Assembly: GCF_009296025.1 (NCBI RefSeq)
Contig: NZ_CP045178.1
Location: forward strand, 1,426,001 to 1,490,000
Reading direction: 5' to 3'
DNA from: Streptomyces tsukubensis
GTDB lineage: Bacteria; Actinomycetota; Actinomycetes; Streptomycetales; Streptomycetaceae
Length of the DNA: 64,000 nt
Under the pieces are notes generated by a model that worked only from the letters and a program-made list of their open reading frames with translations, ran no database searches and was not told where the DNA came from. Each line of letters opens with the position of its first letter. Position 1 is the first letter of the stretch. A program made the position numbers and the translations under genes. This document shows, piece by piece, positions 35,358 through 44,087 of the stretch.

Positions 35358-37714
35358 GTACGGAGCCGGCCACCACGGAGGACGTAGGCCCCGGCGGCCC
35401 GGAGACCGGGCCCGCACCGGGCACGGAGGAGGGCGCGACTGCCCGGCCGGAGGCGGAGTCCGCGGGGGCCGGAGCGGAGCCCGTAGGGGCCGGGGTGGAG
35501 GGCGACGGCGATGGTGGGCCCGCCGGGACCGCGGACTCGGGTGAGACGGTCTCCGAGGAGGTCGGCGCCACCGGGCCCGGATCCGGCGAGGCCGGTTCGG
35601 GAGGCGCTGGTTCGGGGGAGGACGGTACGCCGGAGGCCGACGAGGTCGACGGTTCCGCCGACGCAGGCGCCTCGCCTGCCCCCAGGTTGTCCGAGGCCGA
35701 GGCGGAGATCGCCGCCCAGCGCGAGGAGCGGGCCAGGATCGAGCGGCGCAGAGCCGAGCGGAACGAGCCGGTCGAGAGCGGTACGAAGCTGAGCGGGACG
35801 GCCGCGGAGCTGCTGGCGGCCGTCCGGGCCGTGGAGGGCGGGCAGAAGCCCGCCCTGACCTTCGACGAGCCGCGCCGCGCCCCCGAGCCCCGGCGTCCCG
35901 CGCCCGAGCCGGCGCGGCGGCAGGTATCCGCGCCGCCCGCGCCGCCCGCACCGCCGGTCGCCGACTCCGTCGACGCGGTGGCGGCCGTACTGACCGAGGG
36001 CGGGGCGCCCGCCGCGCTCGCACCGCCCACCGCGGCGGAGCTGGGCTCCGACGCTCCCGGTCTGCTGCGGAGCGACCCCTGGCAGCTGCTGCGCGTCCCG
36101 GGTGTGCGGCCCGAGCAGGCGGACGGGTTCGCGCGTGCGCTGCTCGGCGCGGAGTGCGGGCCCGGTGACGAGCGCAGGGGCCGTTCCCTCGCGGTCTGGC
36201 TCCTGGAGCAGGCGGCCGCGGCGGGCCACACCGCGCTGGATGTCGCCGCACTGTCGGCCGCACTCGGGCAGCGGTCGGTACCCGACCCTGACGAGGCCGT
36301 GCACAGCGCCATCGGCGAGGGTGACGTACTGGTCTTCCAGGACGCCTTGGACCCCTCCGACGCGTCCGCTCCCCCGCCCGCGCCTTCGGCCGACGCGGAG
36401 GACGGTGAAGAGGAGGCCCCCGAGCGCCCGGTCCGCGTGCTGGTGGGCCTGGAGCGGTACGCCATGGCCGAGGAGAGTCTCGCCGACGGTCTCGCCCGGG
36501 TGGTCAACGCGGTGCGCCAGGACGACGCGGAGGAAGCCGCGGGCTGGAAGTCCGCCGCGGCCGAGGCCGGACGTTCCGCGGGCGAGCTGATCGGCGCCGT
36601 CGCGGGCCACGGAGTGGTCCTGCACACCGGGGGCGAGGCAGCACGTGCGGAGCCGGTCGCCCTCCTCGCCGCCGCCGCGTCGCTCGGCCTGCGGGCGTAC
36701 GCCGCGACACACACGGCCGACGGGCGGGGACGGCTGGCCGGACGGACCGGCGAGGAGACCCCCGTGGTGACGGTGGCGGGTCTCCTCGCGGGAACGGAAG
36801 GCCCGGGGCGCGACGGCGACGGAGCGCTCGCCCTGGATCTGCTGGTCGTCCTGGACGCACCACAGCTGGACGTCGAGAGCGCCGCCCTCCTGGCCGAGTC
36901 CGTGCCCGACGGGGCGCGACTGGTACTCAGCGGCGATCCGGGGACGCTGTGGTCCACGGGTCCTGGGCGTGTCTTCGCCGATCTGCTCGCGGCCCGGGTC
37001 TGTCCCCATGTCGTCTCCCGTACGCCCGATCCCGGCCCCCTCGGGGAACTGGTCTCCGGTATCGGTATCGGTGAGCTGAACGCGGTCGAGGCACCGGGCA
37101 AGGAGGTGGTGATCGTCCCCGTCTCCGACCCCGGAGAGGCGGTCCACCGCACGGTGCAGCTCGTCGTGGACTCGGTACCCAGGGCGATCGGCGTACCGGC
37201 CGAGGACACGCAGGTGATCGTGCCGGGACACGGCGGGGCCGCGGGCACACGGGTACTGAACGCGGCGTTGAAGGAGCGGCTCAACCCCGGCCCTGGCCGA
37301 TTCGGCGGCTTCGACCCCGGAGACCGCGTGGCCTACACGGAAGCTCCCGGCAGGACGACCGTCGGGCAGGTGGCGGGCGCGGACGCCGAGGGGCTGCGGC
37401 TGGAGTGCGACGGCGGCCCCGTCCTCGTCCCGAGGGAGCGGGTGGAGCGGTCCGTGCGGCACGGCTGGGCGCTCACCGTTCAGCAGGCGGCGGGCCGGCG
37501 CCCCAAGGCCGCCGTCGTGGTCCTGCCGGGCGATACGGCACCCGGCCTGAACCGCCCGTGGGTCTACACGGCCTTCGGCCTGCCCGAGCGTCACCTGTCC
37601 GTGGTGCAGGGCGTCGACCAGGCGCTGCCGCGCGCCGTCGCCGGAGTCCCCGCGAAGGAACGGACGACGAGACTCGGAACGCTGCTGCGCGCGCAGCTCC
37701 CCGCCGCCGGGTAG
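35354..37714 (+). CDS. RecD2-like helicase relative with degenerate ATPase motifs
   Basis: 786 residues. Residues 1-115 are Gly/Ala/Pro/Glu-rich and disordered. A helix-hairpin-helix-like segment (WQLLRVPGVRPEQADGFARA, about 235-255) and accessory domain follow. Two RecA-like folds align with RecD2, but every key motif is altered. Walker A (TGGPGTGKTTT in RecD2) reads TGGEAARAEPV near residue 420. Walker B DEAS reads DAPQ near 496. Motif III GDPDQLPS reads GDPGTLWS, and YTAITRA near the end reads YTAFGLP. It therefore should not hydrolyse ATP as a helicase and may serve as a DNA-binding or scaffold protein. The GTG start overlaps the upstream stop. Confidence 0.78.
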   Translation: MSTEPATTEDVGPGGPETGPAPGTEEGATARPEAESAGAGAEPVGAGVEGDGDGGPAGTADSGETVSEEVGATGPGSGEAGSGGAGSGEDGTPEADEVDGSADAGASPAPRLSEAEAEIAAQREERARIERRRAERNEPVESGTKLSGTAAELLAAVRAVEGGQKPALTFDEPRRAPEPRRPAPEPARRQVSAPPAPPAPPVADSVDAVAAVLTEGGAPAALAPPTAAELGSDAPGLLRSDPWQLLRVPGVRPEQADGFARALLGAECGPGDERRGRSLAVWLLEQAAAAGHTALDVAALSAALGQRSVPDPDEAVHSAIGEGDVLVFQDALDPSDASAPPPAPSADAEDGEEEAPERPVRVLVGLERYAMAEESLADGLARVVNAVRQDDAEEAAGWKSAAAEAGRSAGELIGAVAGHGVVLHTGGEAARAEPVALLAAAASLGLRAYAATHTADGRGRLAGRTGEETPVVTVAGLLAGTEGPGRDGDGALALDLLVVLDAPQLDVESAALLAESVPDGARLVLSGDPGTLWSTGPGRVFADLLAARVCPHVVSRTPDPGPLGELVSGIGIGELNAVEAPGKEVVIVPVSDPGEAVHRTVQLVVDSVPRAIGVPAEDTQVIVPGHGGAAGTRVLNAALKERLNPGPGRFGGFDPGDRVAYTEAPGRTTVGQVAGADAEGLRLECDGGPVLVPRERVERSVRHGWALTVQQAAGRRPKAAVVVLPGDTAPGLNRPWVYTAFGLPERHLSVVQGVDQALPRAVAGVPAKERTTRLGTLLRAQLPAAG

Positions 37715-38510
37715 CTTCACGGACCGCCCCGGCGAGCGGTACGTCGCGCCCCGGGCGGGTTCGGCGGCGGCTCGGCCGGTCCCCCGGGCACGGTGGGACA
37801 GGCTCGACCGGCCCGACAGGGCGTTGTCACCTGACCACGAGTGGCGTGCCCGTACGCGCGCATGTCCGAGTGCGCACGTCCGGGCATGCACGTCCGTCCG
37901 GGTGTCCGGGTGTGCACGTCCGTCGGGGTGCGCACGCCCGGTCCGGTCGCGGGCGTCTGTCGGGATGCGCAGGCCTGTCGGGATGCGCAGGCCGGTCCGG
38001 CTGCGGGCGTGCCTCGGCGCTGGGCGACTCCAGGAGGCGCCGCGCCCGGTTGTTGGGCTACTCCCCTCGGCACCCGCCCCGCACCGACCGAAATGTCGTC
38101 CGGGATGTCGTCCGGCACGCGTTCCGCGCCGCCCGCGGGCTGTCACCTGTCGGCGGGCCACCTGCCCGTACGCGCGTATGTCCGGGCGCGGGCGAACCGA
38201 GGCGGACGTACCTCCGGGGTGTGGGCGATTCCGGAAGAGGGCCGCGCCCCGTCGAGGGGTTCGTCCGCTCCGCACCCGGATGTGGGAGCGGGGGCGTTCC
38301 GCGCGACCGCGAAACTCCGTCCCACGCGGTCCTCGCGCTGTCCCGGCGCCCTGCATGGCCCCACGGGCCCCGTGACGCCCCCGGAGGGCGGGCGGAGCAG
38401 CCCCGAGCCCCGCCACGCCCGTACGCCCGGACACGGCGACGGAGCACCCCGTGGGCCCCGGTCCGGGCCGAGACCCACGTGCGTCACCCGCCGCCCACCG
38501 AACTCCGACC
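37715..38510. repeat. Gene-free 0.8-kb stretch with two diverged copies of a segment
   Basis: No gene is supported. Two related segments start near 37826 and 38138: both read (T/C)TGTCACCTG ... TGCCCGTACGCGCG(C/T)ATGTCCG, and both later carry GGGCGA(C/T)TCC then GCCGCGCCC and (C/G)CGCACC. Shorter tandem motifs occur as well, such as GGGATGTCGTCCGG with a neighbouring copy near 38090-38110 and GTCGGGATGCGCAGGCC twice near 37975-37995. Repetition of this kind explains the long artefactual open frames. Confidence 0.6.
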
Positions 38511-38559
38511 GGCGACCGCCGACCGCCGACCGCCGACCGCCGACCGCCGACCGCCGACC
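38511..38559. repeat. Seven tandem copies of a 7-bp unit GCCGACC
   Basis: The heptamer is repeated seven times (the first copy reads GGCGACC) immediately after the stop of the minus-strand acidic-protein gene at 38567. It is a simple slippage-prone repeat and may vary in copy number between strains. Confidence 0.9.
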
Positions 38560-38566
38560 GACAGCG

Positions 38567-39319
38567 TCAGGCCGTGGGACCGGTGGACGGCGTGGTCCGG
38601 ATGCCGTCCTCGTCGATCTCCCCGGCCAGCTCCTCCGCGTCCAGCTCGTCCGCGTCGTCGGCGTCCGCGATCCCGCCGCGTCCGAGCCTGAGCCCGGCCG
38701 GCCTGAAGCCGTCCTCCGGGTCGTCGTCGAAGACCGCGCTGACATCGAACCGGCACACCACACGCTGCGGATCGGACTGCTCGAAGGGCGCGTCCAGCCA
38801 CTCCCCCGGCTCCGGGGGCTCGTCGGCCGCCGCCACCCACAGGGTGGAGTCGCCTTCCTCAAGGCCGAACTCCTTGTGGCGTGAGGCCACCTCGTCCGGC
38901 TCGTACTCCCCGAAGAGCACACCGAGCGCCGCGTGCACACCGGAGCCCGCGCCCGAGGAGGCGCTGGTGTCCAGATCCGCGACCCGCTGGGCCTGGGCGA
39001 GCAGACGCTGCGGCTGGGCCACGGTGTAGTCGCGCCGGATCAGGACGCTGAGCGCGTTCGGCTCCTCCGGGCCCGAGTACGGCGGGAGCGAGTCGTCGGT
39101 CCCGGGGATCTCGAAGGGGGTGACCTCGTCGTAGCGGTCGTAGAGCAGCTCGTCGTACTCCTCCGCCGCCGCGGCCAGCTCGTTGAACGCTTCGTAGACG
39201 GCCGGGTCGTCCTCACCCGACCTGCGCTCGACCGCCTCAAGGTGGCGGTCGAGCGCGACCTTGACCGCCTCGGCTGCGGCGCGTACCTCGGCAGCGGTGG
39301 GCTGCTCAGCATCAGACAT
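38567..39319 (-). CDS. Conserved acidic protein of unknown function
   Basis: 250 residues, strongly acidic throughout, with no signal peptide or membrane segment. The N-terminal 60 residues are predicted helical (AAEAVKVALDRHLEAVERRS). Blocks such as NALSVLIRRDYTVAQPQRLL, HAALGVLFGEYEPDE and STLWVAAADEPPEPGEW look like a folded core, and the last 60 residues are Asp/Glu-rich. No family name is recognised. The ATG (M-S-D-A) begins 28 codons inside a longer frame because the upstream extension is basic and atypical. It diverges from the DUF5703 gene across 47 bases. Confidence 0.75.
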   Translation of the reverse strand: MSDAEQPTAAEVRAAAEAVKVALDRHLEAVERRSGEDDPAVYEAFNELAAAAEEYDELLYDRYDEVTPFEIPGTDDSLPPYSGPEEPNALSVLIRRDYTVAQPQRLLAQAQRVADLDTSASSGAGSGVHAALGVLFGEYEPDEVASRHKEFGLEEGDSTLWVAAADEPPEPGEWLDAPFEQSDPQRVVCRFDVSAVFDDDPEDGFRPAGLRLGRGGIADADDADELDAEELAGEIDEDGIRTTPSTGPTA

Positions 39320-39366
39320 AGTGCAGACGCTATCCGTACCGGGCCCGTGCCCGCACAATAGATGCG

Positions 39367-39555
39367 ATGCCGGAATACGAATTTGCCGACGTGTATGTGC
39401 CACGCGGTGTGAGTCGCAAGGACACCACGCGTCTGCTCACAGACCACGCAGAGTACGGACACTGGGAGTTGGACCGACTGAGACTGCATCCCGACGGCAG
39501 CCGCAGAGTACGGCTGCGCAGGCGGATCATCCGTCAGCCTCGCGCCACGTGGTGA
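39367..39555 (+). CDS. DUF5703 family small protein
   Basis: 62-residue basic protein, conserved among Streptomyces. YEFADVYVPRGVSRKDTTRL and DHAEYGHWELDRL are the recognisable blocks, and the C-terminal half is Arg-rich (RRVRLRRRIIRQ). It probably folds as a short beta-alpha unit; the function is unknown. Little room is left for a leader, as the divergent start is only 47 bases away. Confidence 0.85.
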   Translation: MPEYEFADVYVPRGVSRKDTTRLLTDHAEYGHWELDRLRLHPDGSRRVRLRRRIIRQPRATW

Positions 39556-39792
39556 TCAGGTCGTGTGACACGGCGGGCCCGGTGAGGACCGTCGGCCGCT
39601 GGTGAAGGAGAGCAGGGACGGCCCGTGAGGTCGTCGTGCCCTTGCCCGGCACCGGCCTCGGAGGCTCCTGGAGGGCGGAGGGCCGGTCCGGAGGCGGAGT
39701 CCCGCACGGACTCAGGAGCGGGCACGGAGACCGCGTCCCGCTTACGTCCGGAGAGGCCTCGCGGCTCGCGAAGCCCCTCCGGGTGGTTCTTT
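39556..39792. other. Gap between DUF5703 gene and chaplin gene
   Basis: No gene seen. It contains a GC-rich inverted sequence near 39760-39785 and joins the terminator below. Confidence 0.4.
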
Positions 39793-39828
39793 CGGCCGCC
39801 GGGGGACGGAGAGTGCCCCCGGCGGCCG
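39793..39828. terminator. Hairpin between DUF5703 and the long chaplin gene
   Basis: CGGCCGCCGGGGG (39793-39805) pairs with 39816-39828, a perfect 13-bp stem with a ten-base loop, lying between convergent genes. Confidence 0.7.
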
Positions 39829-39858
39829 CCGTGACGTCTTGTCGGCCCGTGGGGGCAC

Positions 39859-40671
39859 CTACGCGGCGGCCCGGTTCCTGCGGTAGAGGATCGCGCCCGC
39901 GAGCAGCATGCCCGCGCCCGCGGGGAGGATCACGCCGAGCGGGAGGGAGCTGCCGGTCTCGGCCAGTGCCTCTGTGCTCTTGGGGGCGTCCACGACGTGC
40001 GCGGCCGGACGCGGCTTGGGGGCGTCCTGCTCGTGCGGGGTCTTCGGCTCGTTCGGCTTGCCGGGGGTCTCCGGAGTCTTGGGCTCTTCCGGGTTACCCG
40101 GGTTGCCGGGGTTGTTGGGCTCTTCCGGGTTGCCGGGGTTTCCCGGGTTCTCGGGCTTGGTCGGCGGCTTCTCGCCGGTGGGGGGCTTCGAGGGGCCCTC
40201 CGACTCGTTGCCGCATCCGTTGCCGAAGGCGGGGTTGCCCACGCCGACGACGTCGACGCTGTTCCCGCAGGCGTTCACGGGGATGTCGATCGGCACCTGC
40301 ACGGTGTTGCCCGAGCCGACACCGGGCGAGTTGCTGGTGGCGCCCCCGGCATGGGCGCCGCCCGAGCCGTGGGAGGAACCGGCGCCGTGCCCGCCGCCGT
40401 GGTGACCGCCACCGTGGTGACCGCCGCCCGAGGCGTTGACGCACTTGTTGCCCATCGCGGGGTTGAGGGCCCCGACGACGTTCACGGTGTTGCCGCAGAC
40501 GTTGACCGGCACGTGGACGGGCGCCTGGACGGTGTTGCCCGAGAGCACACCCGGGGAGCCGACGGCCGCTCCCTGCGCACCCGCGTCGGCGTGCGCGTAG
40601 CCGCCCGTCGCGGCGAGTACGCCGGACGCCGCAGCCACGGTGATCAGGCCTTTACGCATGACCTGTCGCAT
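39859..40671 (-). CDS. chpC: Long chaplin with sortase signal (ChpB/ChpC type)
   Basis: 270 residues. Signal peptide (MRQVMRKGLITVAAASGVLA to GYAHADA) followed by two chaplin domains: about 32-67 (SPGVLSGNTVQAPVHVPVNV, CGNTVNVVGALNPAMGNKC) and about 108-143, each with a cysteine pair. A Gly/His/Ser-rich linker joins them. A Pro/Glu/Asn-rich wall-spanning region follows, then LAETG (about 236-240), a hydrophobic segment and a basic tail, so class E sortases should attach it to the wall. Long chaplins help anchor the amyloid coat of aerial hyphae. The name follows the position next to a chpH-like gene, as in S. coelicolor. Confidence 0.92.
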   Translation of the reverse strand: MRQVMRKGLITVAAASGVLAATGGYAHADAGAQGAAVGSPGVLSGNTVQAPVHVPVNVCGNTVNVVGALNPAMGNKCVNASGGGHHGGGHHGGGHGAGSSHGSGGAHAGGATSNSPGVGSGNTVQVPIDIPVNACGNSVDVVGVGNPAFGNGCGNESEGPSKPPTGEKPPTKPENPGNPGNPEEPNNPGNPGNPEEPKTPETPGKPNEPKTPHEQDAPKPRPAAHVVDAPKSTEALAETGSSLPLGVILPAGAGMLLAGAILYRRNRAAA

Positions 40672-40808
40672 AGCAATTCCCTGCCTTTTACCTTCCGGAG
40701 TACGCACGAGCCCTTGCGCGTGCGCCTGATGCCCGGCGGCCCCGGAGTACGTGGCGCGCACTCCGGGGCCGCTGGTGTGGCCCTTCGAGGAGGGCCGAGG
40801 CACAAACG

Positions 40809-41042
40809 TCAGCTGTTGACGCAGGTGTTGCCGAAGGACGGGTTCAGCAGGCCGACCACCGAAACGGTGTTGCCGCAGAGGTTGACCGGCACGTGGACCG
40901 GCACCTGGACGACGTTGCCCGAGAGCACGCCGGGGGAGCCGATGGCCGCACCCTGGGCACCCGCGTCGGCGCTGGCCATGCCCGCGCCGGCGAGAACGAG
41001 TCCACCGGTGACAGCGGCAGCGGCGACAATCTTCTTGATCAT
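40809..41042 (-). CDS. chpH: Short secreted chaplin (ChpH type)
   Basis: 77 residues: a signal peptide of about 26 residues (MIKKIVAAAAVTGGLVLAGA, cleaved near ASADA) and one chaplin domain of about 50 residues. It holds SPGVLSGNVVQVPVHVPVNL and CGNTVSVVGLLNPSFGNTC, with two cysteines that form the usual disulfide. Short chaplins assemble into the surface-active amyloid film that lets hyphae grow into air. A very good ribosome-binding site (AGGAGGA) precedes the ATG. It is encoded 138 bases upstream of the long chaplin and in the same direction; the two pair with the chpC-chpH arrangement of S. coelicolor. Confidence 0.95.
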   Translation of the reverse strand: MIKKIVAAAAVTGGLVLAGAGMASADAGAQGAAIGSPGVLSGNVVQVPVHVPVNLCGNTVSVVGLLNPSFGNTCVNS

Positions 41043-41307
41043 GAAATTCCTCCTGGTTGGCTAATGCGGTCCCAGCCGCGGACCGCACAACCAGTAACGA
41101 GGAGGGAGTAATGGAGCTACGACCTGATCAACGCATTCACTCTTCCTGGTCCGATGCGTACGTACTGGCGATTGTTGGAGTGTCGTTTCAGCACATGAAT
41201 CGCCATGAGCACCGCGAAACACACCCGAAAGGGGTCACATCACGGGACCCGGCCAGGACCGGGGCCCCGCGCGGCCGGGGCCCGTGGGCCCCGGGGTGGC
41301 GCCTGGA

Positions 41308-42633
41308 TCAGGAGGCGTCGATGAAGCGGTCAAGGACGCGAACACCGAACTTGAGGCCGTCGACGGGGACCCGCTCGTCGACCCCGTGGAACATGCCGGC
41401 GAAGTCCAGCTCGGGCGGGAGTTGCAGCGGCGCGAAGCCGAAGCAGCGGATGCCGAGGTCGTCGAAGGACTTGGCATCGGTGCCCGCGGAGAGCATGTAG
41501 GGCACGGCGCGGGCGATCGGGTCCTCGGCGCGCAGCGCGATCTGCATGGCGTCGACCAGGGCGCCGTCGAAGGTGGTCTCCAGCGCCTTGTCCCCGTGCA
41601 CGTCCTCGCGCTTGACCCGCGGGCCGAGGATCCGGTCGAGGTCGGCCAGGAACTCGTCCTCGTAACCGGGCAGGAAGCGCGCGTCCACGTGGGCGGTGGC
41701 CTGGCCGGGGATGACGTTGACCTTGTAGCCGGCGCCGAGCTGGGTGGGGTTGGCGGTGTTCTTGAGCGAGGCGCCGATGAGCTTGGCGATCCCGCCGAGC
41801 TTGGCCAGCGTGGCGTCCATGTCCTCGGGGTCGAGTTCGGTGCCGAGGGCGTCGCCCAGCTCGTCGAGGAAGGCGCGCAGGGTCTTGGTCACCCGGACGG
41901 GGAACTCGTGCCTGCCGAGCCGCCCGACGGCCTCCGAGAGCTCGGTGATGGCGTTGTCCCTGTGGATCATCGAACCGTGGCCCGCGGTTCCGTCCACGGT
42001 CAGCTTCATCCAGTGCATGCCCTTCTGGGCGGTCTCCACCAGATAGAGCCTGAGCTGTTCGTTGACGGTGAAGGAGAAACCACCGACCTCACCGATGGCC
42101 TCGGTGACGCCTTCGAAGAGGTCCGGGTGGTTGTCGACGAGGTGCCTGGCGCCCCAGGTGCCGCCCGCCTCCTCGTCGGCGAGGAAGGCCAGCACGATGT
42201 CGCGCGGGGGCTTGCGGCCCGTACGCAGCCGGTCGCGCACGACGGCCAACGTCATCGCGTCCATGTCCTTCATGTCGACGGCGCCGCGGCCCCACACGCA
42301 GCCGTCGGCGATCTCGCCGGAGAAGGGGTCGTGCGTCCAGTCGTCGGCGTTGGCGGGGACCACGTCGGTGTGGCCGTGGATCAGCAGGGCGGGACGCGAG
42401 CGGTCCTCCCCCTCGATCCTGGCGACGGTCGACGCGCGGCCCGGGTGCGACTCGAAGATCCGCGGTTCGAGGCCGACCTCGGCGAGCTTCTCCGCGACGT
42501 ACTCCGCGGCCTTGCGCTCGCCGGGCCCGGAGTGGTCGCCGTAGTTGCTGGTGTCGATCCGGATCAGGTCACGGCAGAGGTCCACGACCTCGTCCTGACC
42601 GGAGACTGCCCTTGCTGTGCTCGGCTCGCTCAC
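41308..42633 (-). CDS. M20-family metallopeptidase
   Basis: 441 residues. The two-zinc site is visible as LLIHGHTDVVPAN (His and Asp neighbour) and GRGAVDMKDMDAM (bridging Asp); FLADEEAGGTWGARHL gives the catalytic Glu pair. The lid/dimerisation domain occupies about 185-320. M20 members include dipeptidases, carboxypeptidases and amidohydrolases; the long form with ELDPEDM is usual for the M20/M25/M40 group. The GTG start is chosen because GGAGG lies nine bases upstream. It converges on the chaplin region and has no partner gene. Confidence 0.9.
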   Translation of the reverse strand: MSEPSTARAVSGQDEVVDLCRDLIRIDTSNYGDHSGPGERKAAEYVAEKLAEVGLEPRIFESHPGRASTVARIEGEDRSRPALLIHGHTDVVPANADDWTHDPFSGEIADGCVWGRGAVDMKDMDAMTLAVVRDRLRTGRKPPRDIVLAFLADEEAGGTWGARHLVDNHPDLFEGVTEAIGEVGGFSFTVNEQLRLYLVETAQKGMHWMKLTVDGTAGHGSMIHRDNAITELSEAVGRLGRHEFPVRVTKTLRAFLDELGDALGTELDPEDMDATLAKLGGIAKLIGASLKNTANPTQLGAGYKVNVIPGQATAHVDARFLPGYEDEFLADLDRILGPRVKREDVHGDKALETTFDGALVDAMQIALRAEDPIARAVPYMLSAGTDAKSFDDLGIRCFGFAPLQLPPELDFAGMFHGVDERVPVDGLKFGVRVLDRFIDAS

Positions 42634-42844
42634 GCTGCATTCCTCCGCTGTCACTGTCACTGTCGCTGCTGCTGGTCGTGGTGGGTGGTCCCCTTCATCC
42701 TCCCGCGCCGGGCCGCCCCACCCCAAGGCCACCCTCGGCCCGACATACGCCGTTCACAACGGACGGGCGGCGGGACGAGGGCCCCGGAATGTTTGCTATG
42801 GTTTTCCACGTCGCAACGGGTACAGCCCAGGCGGCAGACACCTT

Positions 42845-42932
42845 GTCCGGGTGGCGGAATGGCAGACGCGCTAGCTTGAGGTGCTAGTGCCCTTTATCGG
42901 GCGTGGGGGTTCAAGTCCCCCCTCGGACACCA
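42845..42932 (+). tRNA. tRNA-Leu, anticodon GAG
   Basis: Class II tRNA, 88 bases including an encoded CCA. The acceptor arm GTCCGGG pairs with CTCGGAC (one G-T pair), the D-loop is intact and the anticodon stem CTAGC/GCTAG encloses TTGAGGT, giving GAG at positions 34-36, which reads CUC leucine codons. A long variable arm follows (TGCCCTTTATCGGGCGT) and the T-arm contains GGTTCAAGTCC. Confidence 0.96.
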
Positions 42933-42935
42933 GCT

Positions 42936-42962
42936 AAAACCCCTGTTGATCAGGGGTTTTTT
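42936..42962 (+). terminator. Rho-independent terminator after tRNA-Leu
   Basis: AAAACCCCTG pairs with CAGGGGTTTT around the loop TTGAT, with the T-run extending to 42962. Confidence 0.9.
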
Positions 42963-44087
42963 GCTTTTCTGGGCGGCGGCGTGACCTACCGGGTGGCTGA
43001 CGGGCGGGCGAACACCGCACGCACTCCTTGCCGCGCACACCTCCGGTCGTACCGCGCGCCGCCCCTCGTCACGCCGGGGCCGGGACCGCCGAGCCGGTAA
43101 ATGGCGGGCCGCGGCGACCTCGCGTCACCAGGCTGCACCGCCATGGCCCCAGCCCACCACGCAGTCATCGATGTCCTCGCCCGCTACCGGCCGAAAGCCA
43201 CGGCGGGATCACCGAGGTCAACGTCCAGGACACGCCGGCCCGAGCGGTGCCACCGCTCGCGGGCCGACTCTCCGCACCGGCCCCGCCCCTGGCCGCGTCC
43301 GAACCGCCCGCGACCGGCGTCGGGGGCGGTTCGGTGCCGCTCCGCCGTCTCCACCGGCTCCGCCGAATGAGGCTCTTGCCATCCCTGGAGCGGGAATATC
43401 GTGCCGGGCAGCCTTGTCATCAGGTCGGATTCGCCCCCGTGGTCTGCGAAAACGGATCACTCGGGACGCCGGAATCCCTTGTGGCTGAAGGGCTCCGCCC
43501 TCTGTGACGTGTCCACCGGTGGGACCGGACGTGCATAGATGCATCGGACATTGATATAAAGCTTATGTGACTGAGCAACTTGAGCAGAGCCCGCGCCTCC
43601 ACGGCGCCGGGCCGCGCGAGCTCGTCATCCGGACGCTCTTCCCCGCGCGCCCCTCCTCGGGACGTGCGAGCGCACCTCGGCTACTGCCACGACCGGTGGG
43701 CCCCTCCGAATGGGCCCCGTGCCATGACAGCCGTCCGATCTGTTGTTCCAGGCGTCATCGGATGCGGCACCTCGCGCGAACCGATTAGCCCCCGTGAGCG
43801 CTCGCCGAGCGCTCCTCCCCCTGTCTCGGCCCCCTGTAGCGGTACAGGCCCTCCCCCGAACGGGCCACGCACCGCTTCGACCGGCGACGTCACACGTCTG
43901 CCGGCCCTCGCTTCCATAACGTAACCACTGCCGTCTTGCGGACGGTTCCATCATCGAGCCACGGCATGCCCATGTCCGAGGCCCCGCTCGCGCTGTCCGG
44001 TGTCACCGCCAGGCGCGGCCCAGGGGCCCGGCCGCGCACAGGCCGTTACTCGGTGTGCCCGCCCATGGCCAGGGAGTAGCACGACCC
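42963..44087. other. 1.1-kb region beside tRNA-Leu without a supported gene
   Basis: No open frame here matches a known family. An AT-richer island at about 43540-43585 contains the palindrome TGCAT-AG-ATGCA, TTGATATAAAGC with a TATAAA box, and a GTG at 43567 starting a 73-residue frame (VTEQLEQSPRLHGAGPRELV) that soon loses coding character. A second less GC-rich patch lies near 43370-43500. It may hold decayed genes, a regulatory region for the following cassette, or both. No second copy of the tRNA 3' end was seen. Confidence 0.5.

Noticed and set aside
35269..38434. Long minus-strand frames over the RecD2-like gene
   Set aside because: Ser/Arg- or Gly/Arg-rich artefacts; the plus-strand protein shows recognisable RecD2 fold blocks.
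42845..42932. attB-attached genomic island with duplicated tRNA end
   Set aside because: No second copy of the tRNA 3' end and no integrase were found in the window.
43567..43788. Small gene of 73 codons starting at a GTG after an AT-rich island
   Set aside because: Only the first 25 residues look coding; there is no ribosome-binding site and no recognisable family. Kept as a feature of the region, not as a gene.
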